Shown here piece after piece: positions 61,722 through 64,000 of a DNA stretch of 64,000 bases (position 1 is its first letter; each line of letters opens with the position of its first letter). The stretch is taken from assembly GCF_025947345.1 (NCBI RefSeq), contig NZ_CP110011.1, positions 3,472,001 through 3,536,000 on the forward strand, written 5' to 3'. The notes below the pieces were generated by a model. It did no database searches and was not told the DNA's origin. It saw only the letters and a list, made by a program, of their open reading frames with translations. Position numbers and translations under genes: made by a program. The stretch comes from Flavobacterium sp. N502536 (GTDB lineage Bacteria; Bacteroidota; Bacteroidia; Flavobacteriales; Flavobacteriaceae).

Positions 61722-61765
61722 AAAAAATCCCCAAAAGAAAAACATTCTTGTTGGGGATTTTTTTT
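61722..61765. terminator. Terminator between bcp and the 63.2-kb gene
   Basis: AATCCCCAA (61726-61734) pairs with TTGGGGATT (61751-61759); A-run on the left and T-run on the right, so it works for both converging transcripts. On the minus strand it lies directly after the stop of the displaced C-terminal frame (61767), not after the present stop at 61889. Confidence 0.85.
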
Positions 61766-61766
61766 G

Positions 61767-61887
61767 CTATGTATTTTGCTCCAGTTCTTTTTGCGGATGG
61801 TATCCAAAAAGATGGTGTTCTTTGATGATTTCGGCAATACCGGTTGGAAGCATGTGTTCCCAGCCTGTTTTTCCCTGATTGATCATT
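61767..61887 (-). pseudogene. Displaced C-terminal end of the upstream gene (frameshift)
   Basis: Right after the stop of the large gene, the neighbouring frame reads REVLKM, then INQGKTGWEHMLPTGIAEII and KEHHLFGYHPQKELEQNT to a stop at 61767-61769. It joins smoothly to the main frame if one base is added near 61900-61903 (the CC on the minus strand within TTCTCCGTGAGG). The terminator lies immediately after this end, so the original gene most likely ran to 61767. It is either a true mutation or a sequencing error. Confidence 0.7.
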
Positions 61888-61888
61888 T

Positions 61889-63226
61889 TTAGAACCTCAC
61901 GGAGAAAACTTCTAAATTATGTGGATCATAATCGGCGATATCAATTACTTTTCCATTGAATTTAAAGAATTTGTACAATTCTTTCATTCTTGGATGTACT
62001 TTTAAGTTGTTTGAATTCATTAGAACGCCATTTTCGTCTAACATCGGATACAAGAAAACTTTCATATCTCTGTAGAACAATTTTCCGAAGGCTTCCAGGA
62101 TTCCACCGCTTAAATGACGGTAATATTTCTCGTCAAAAATATCGACTAAATTGTTTACACCCATTGCCAATCCCATACGGGCTTTGGTATAATTGGCGAA
62201 ATATTCTACTACCTTATAATACTCCTGAAAGTTCGAAATCATTACAGTCTGACCCAGAGAGCAAAGCAATTCGGCTCTGTCCATAAAGTCACGCTCGTCA
62301 ATTTCACCGTCTGAACGTAAGTTCGAAAGCGTGATCTCGAAAATCACCAGTGTATTGTCTTTTTCGACCTTATTTTCTTCAAGGAACATTTTAAGAGATT
62401 TCTCGTACATGTCCATGTTTACTTTTGTAACAGGGCGGAAACTTCCTCTTAAGGCAAGAAGGTTCTTTTTGTATAAGATCGCTGCCGGCAAAATGTTTTT
62501 TCCTTCCGGATTAAACATTACGGCATCTGTCATTCCGTTTTTAACCAGTTGCAAACTCATCAAACGATTGTCAACATCTGCAAAACGTGGTCCTGAGAAG
62601 TTAATCGTATCGATTTCAAGTTGGTCTTTGTCTAAGTGATCGTATAAATAACGAAGTAATCGTTTTGGATCGTTGTATTTGTAAAAAGCACCGTAAATTA
62701 GGTTTACCCCTAAAATTCCAAGTGTTTCCTGCTGTAGTCTGGCGTCGGTTTCTTTAAAACGAATGTGTAGAATAATTTCGTTGTATGCTTCGTCCGGTTC
62801 AATTTGGTAGCGGATTCCTACCCAGCCATGGCCTTTAAATTGTTTAGCAAAATCTATGGTAGCAACAGTGTTGGCGTAACTAAAGAAAAGCTTTGTTGGA
62901 TGTTTTTCTCTGCTTAATCGTTCTTCGATGATTTGTCCTTCAAGCGTAAGCATTTTTTTTAACCGTTCTTCGGTTACATAGCGACCATCACTTTCAACTC
63001 CATAAACGGCATCGCTAAAATCTTTGTCATAGGCAGACATTGCTTTTGCAATTGTTCCCGATGAACCTCCGGATCTGAAAAAATGTCTTACTGTTTCCTG
63101 CCCGGCACCAATTTCAGCAAATGTTCCGTAAATATTCTCGTTTAAATTAATGCGTAACGCTTTGTCTTTTATAGAAGGGATCTGTTCGATGACCTTGTCA
63201 CCTTTGAGTTTTATTTCTGTACCCAT
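61889..63226 (-). CDS. Conserved protein of unknown function, apparently C-terminally frameshifted
   Basis: 445 residues from ATG 63226, ending EVFSVRF. A long protein with few known motifs: FAEIGAGQETVRHFFRSGGS near the start, GWVGIRYQIEPDEAYNEIIL, NPEGKNILPAAILYKKNLLA, LRGSFRPVTKVNMDMYEKSL, MGLAMGVNNLVDIFDEKYYR. I recall this family as conserved in Bacteroidota and labelled there with NAD-synthesis names, but I see no nucleotidyltransferase HxGH motif or other support for that. The last three residues come from a frameshift; the true end is probably about 47 residues further (61767). Its promoter box is at 63256-63249. Confidence 0.75.
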   Translation of the reverse strand: MGTEIKLKGDKVIEQIPSIKDKALRINLNENIYGTFAEIGAGQETVRHFFRSGGSSGTIAKAMSAYDKDFSDAVYGVESDGRYVTEERLKKMLTLEGQIIEERLSREKHPTKLFFSYANTVATIDFAKQFKGHGWVGIRYQIEPDEAYNEIILHIRFKETDARLQQETLGILGVNLIYGAFYKYNDPKRLLRYLYDHLDKDQLEIDTINFSGPRFADVDNRLMSLQLVKNGMTDAVMFNPEGKNILPAAILYKKNLLALRGSFRPVTKVNMDMYEKSLKMFLEENKVEKDNTLVIFEITLSNLRSDGEIDERDFMDRAELLCSLGQTVMISNFQEYYKVVEYFANYTKARMGLAMGVNNLVDIFDEKYYRHLSGGILEAFGKLFYRDMKVFLYPMLDENGVLMNSNNLKVHPRMKELYKFFKFNGKVIDIADYDPHNLEVFSVRF

Positions 63227-63248
63227 TTTATTTTAAATAGATTTGTTA

Positions 63249-63298
63249 CAAAGTTAGTAAATTAGGCTTCTAATGAAAGAGAAATAATCCTATTTTTG
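63249..63298. promoter_or_regulatory. Divergent promoter boxes
   Basis: TAACTTTG on the minus strand (63256-63249) serves the leftward gene, 22 nt before its ATG; TATTTTTG on the plus strand (63291-63298) serves the rightward MBL-fold gene, 18 nt before its TTG start. Both match TAnnTTTG. Confidence 0.6.
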
Positions 63299-63316
63299 TA
63301 AAAAAATTAAGTTCAA

Positions 63317-64000
63317 TTGAAGGTATATTTTTTAGGTACTGGTACTTCTCAGGGCATTCCGATAATCGGAGTGGATCATCCAGTTTGTAAAAGCACTGAT
63401 GCTAAGGATAAAAGACTTCGTGTGTCCATCTGGATTACATGGGGCGAGCATTCGTACGTGATTGATTGTGGACCTGATTTCAGACAGCAAATGCTTTCCT
63501 GCGGCTGCCGAAAACTCGATGCAATCTTATTTACACATGAACATGCCGATCATACAGCCGGTCTGGATGATATTCGTCCGTATAATTTCAGACAGGGTGA
63601 AATTCCCGTGTATGCACATCAGCGTGTAATCGACAACTTAAAACGTCGTTTTGATTATGTTTTTGAAACAGTAAACAAATATCCGGGAGCACCCAGCGTT
63701 AAAACGATCGAAGTAGTCAATAACGTGCCTTTTGCAGTTGGCGACAAAACAGCAATTCCAATTAATGTCATGCATGGTGATTTGCAGGTTTTTGGATACC
63801 GCATTGATGATTTTGCTTATTTGACGGATGTGAAAACGATTGATAAAGCCGAAGTTGAAAAGCTGAAGAACTTAAAAGTACTGGTGGTCAATGCGCTGCG
63901 CGTAGAGCCGCACGATACGCACTTTAATTTGCAGGAAGCACTTGATTTTATTGAGCTGGTGAAACCTGAAGTCGCTTATTTAACACATATCAGCCACGTT
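63317..64000 (+). CDS. MBL-fold metallohydrolase, PhnP-like (3' end outside window)
   Basis: Starts at TTG 63317 and is open to the window edge (228 residues). The N terminus LKVYFLGTGTSQGIPIIGVD begins the beta-lactamase fold; ATG-less start is supported by the promoter box 18 nt upstream and by the family beginning at this point. Metal site THEHADHTAGLDDIRPYNF (HxHxDH, about 74-79), then NVMHGDLQVFGYRI, and at the end AYLTHISHV with the next His. Resembles PhnP-type phosphodiesterases and related MBL proteins. Substrate unknown; the C-terminal end is cut. Confidence 0.88.
   Translation, partial: MKVYFLGTGTSQGIPIIGVDHPVCKSTDAKDKRLRVSIWITWGEHSYVIDCGPDFRQQMLSCGCRKLDAILFTHEHADHTAGLDDIRPYNFRQGEIPVYAHQRVIDNLKRRFDYVFETVNKYPGAPSVKTIEVVNNVPFAVGDKTAIPINVMHGDLQVFGYRIDDFAYLTDVKTIDKAEVEKLKNLKVLVVNALRVEPHDTHFNLQEALDFIELVKPEVAYLTHISHV

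Noticed and set aside
61889..63226. Nicotinate-nucleotide adenylyltransferase label for this gene
   Set aside because: No HxGH or other Rossmann nucleotidyltransferase motif visible; left as unknown function.

Overview
The window looks like a chromosomal piece of a Flavobacterium-type member of the Bacteroidota. The genome is AT-rich. Promoters carry the Bacteroidota -7 box TAnnTTTG. There is a SusC-type TonB-dependent transporter, cargo proteins with both main type IX secretion (T9SS) C-terminal sorting domains, carboxypeptidase-regulatory-like domains, and many short intergenic repeats of a kind common in flavobacterial genomes. I see no tRNA, rRNA, CRISPR array, integrase, transposase or prophage gene.

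Region 1 (1-12.0 kb) is a carbohydrate-use locus. A SusC transporter (truncated by the left edge) is read leftward, with a CBM9-like protein divergent from it. After about 0.9 kb of repeats come a LacI-family regulator (leftward) and a rightward operon: GHMP/galactokinase-like sugar kinase, sugar-1-phosphate nucleotidyltransferase-like protein, FucP-type MFS sugar transporter, and a NagB/PIG-L fusion (glucosamine-6-P deaminase plus a putative deacetylase). The most striking signal here is a promoter-operator module of about 83 bp, present once in front of susC and again, nearly identical and inverted, in front of the kinase. Each copy has two 14-bp palindromes (core TCGA) with centres 23 bp apart, then a TTG-N20-TAG(T/C)TTCG promoter. 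This is very likely the regulon of the LacI protein between them; the position of the operators, upstream of the promoter, hints at activation.

Region 2 (12-25 kb) is mostly core genome: small membrane proteins, pyrG, yidC, a MORN-repeat protein, mnmA, a T9SS-exported subtilase, an NPD/FabK-like flavoprotein, and a large T9SS type B surface protein.

Region 3 (25-46 kb) mixes housekeeping and poorly known genes: Nudix hydrolase, lysophospholipid acyltransferase, an ECF sigma factor with a membrane partner, DUF3810 metalloprotein, pepD, DUF389 protein, DEAD-box helicase, rdgB, a possible papain-like protein, a GltB-like FMN protein, NYN/OST-HTH protein, an alpha-oxoamine synthase (possible sphingolipid or sulfonolipid enzyme) and, nearby, a GNAT-fold protein.

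Region 4 (46-64 kb) holds YfhO, a glycosyltransferase and a Wzx-like flippase in a row (surface glycan assembly), an MscS channel, uvrA, a second ECF sigma factor followed by a 47-residue ORF, a TPR protein, an endonuclease III without its Fe-S cysteines, a Bcp/PrxQ peroxiredoxin, a conserved protein with an apparent 1-nt frameshift near its 3' end, and a metallo-beta-lactamase-fold hydrolase cut by the right edge.

Intergenic gaps share a small vocabulary of repeats: 7-bp quasi-tandem runs, CAGTCTC/GAGACTG hairpins, CTAAG runs, paired identical terminator-like hairpins, four 165-bp tandem units and a perfect 55-bp inverted repeat. Several start codons were moved downstream from the longest reading frame because a TAnnTTTG box lies at or after the longer start. 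Function calls come from motif recognition by eye, without any database search.
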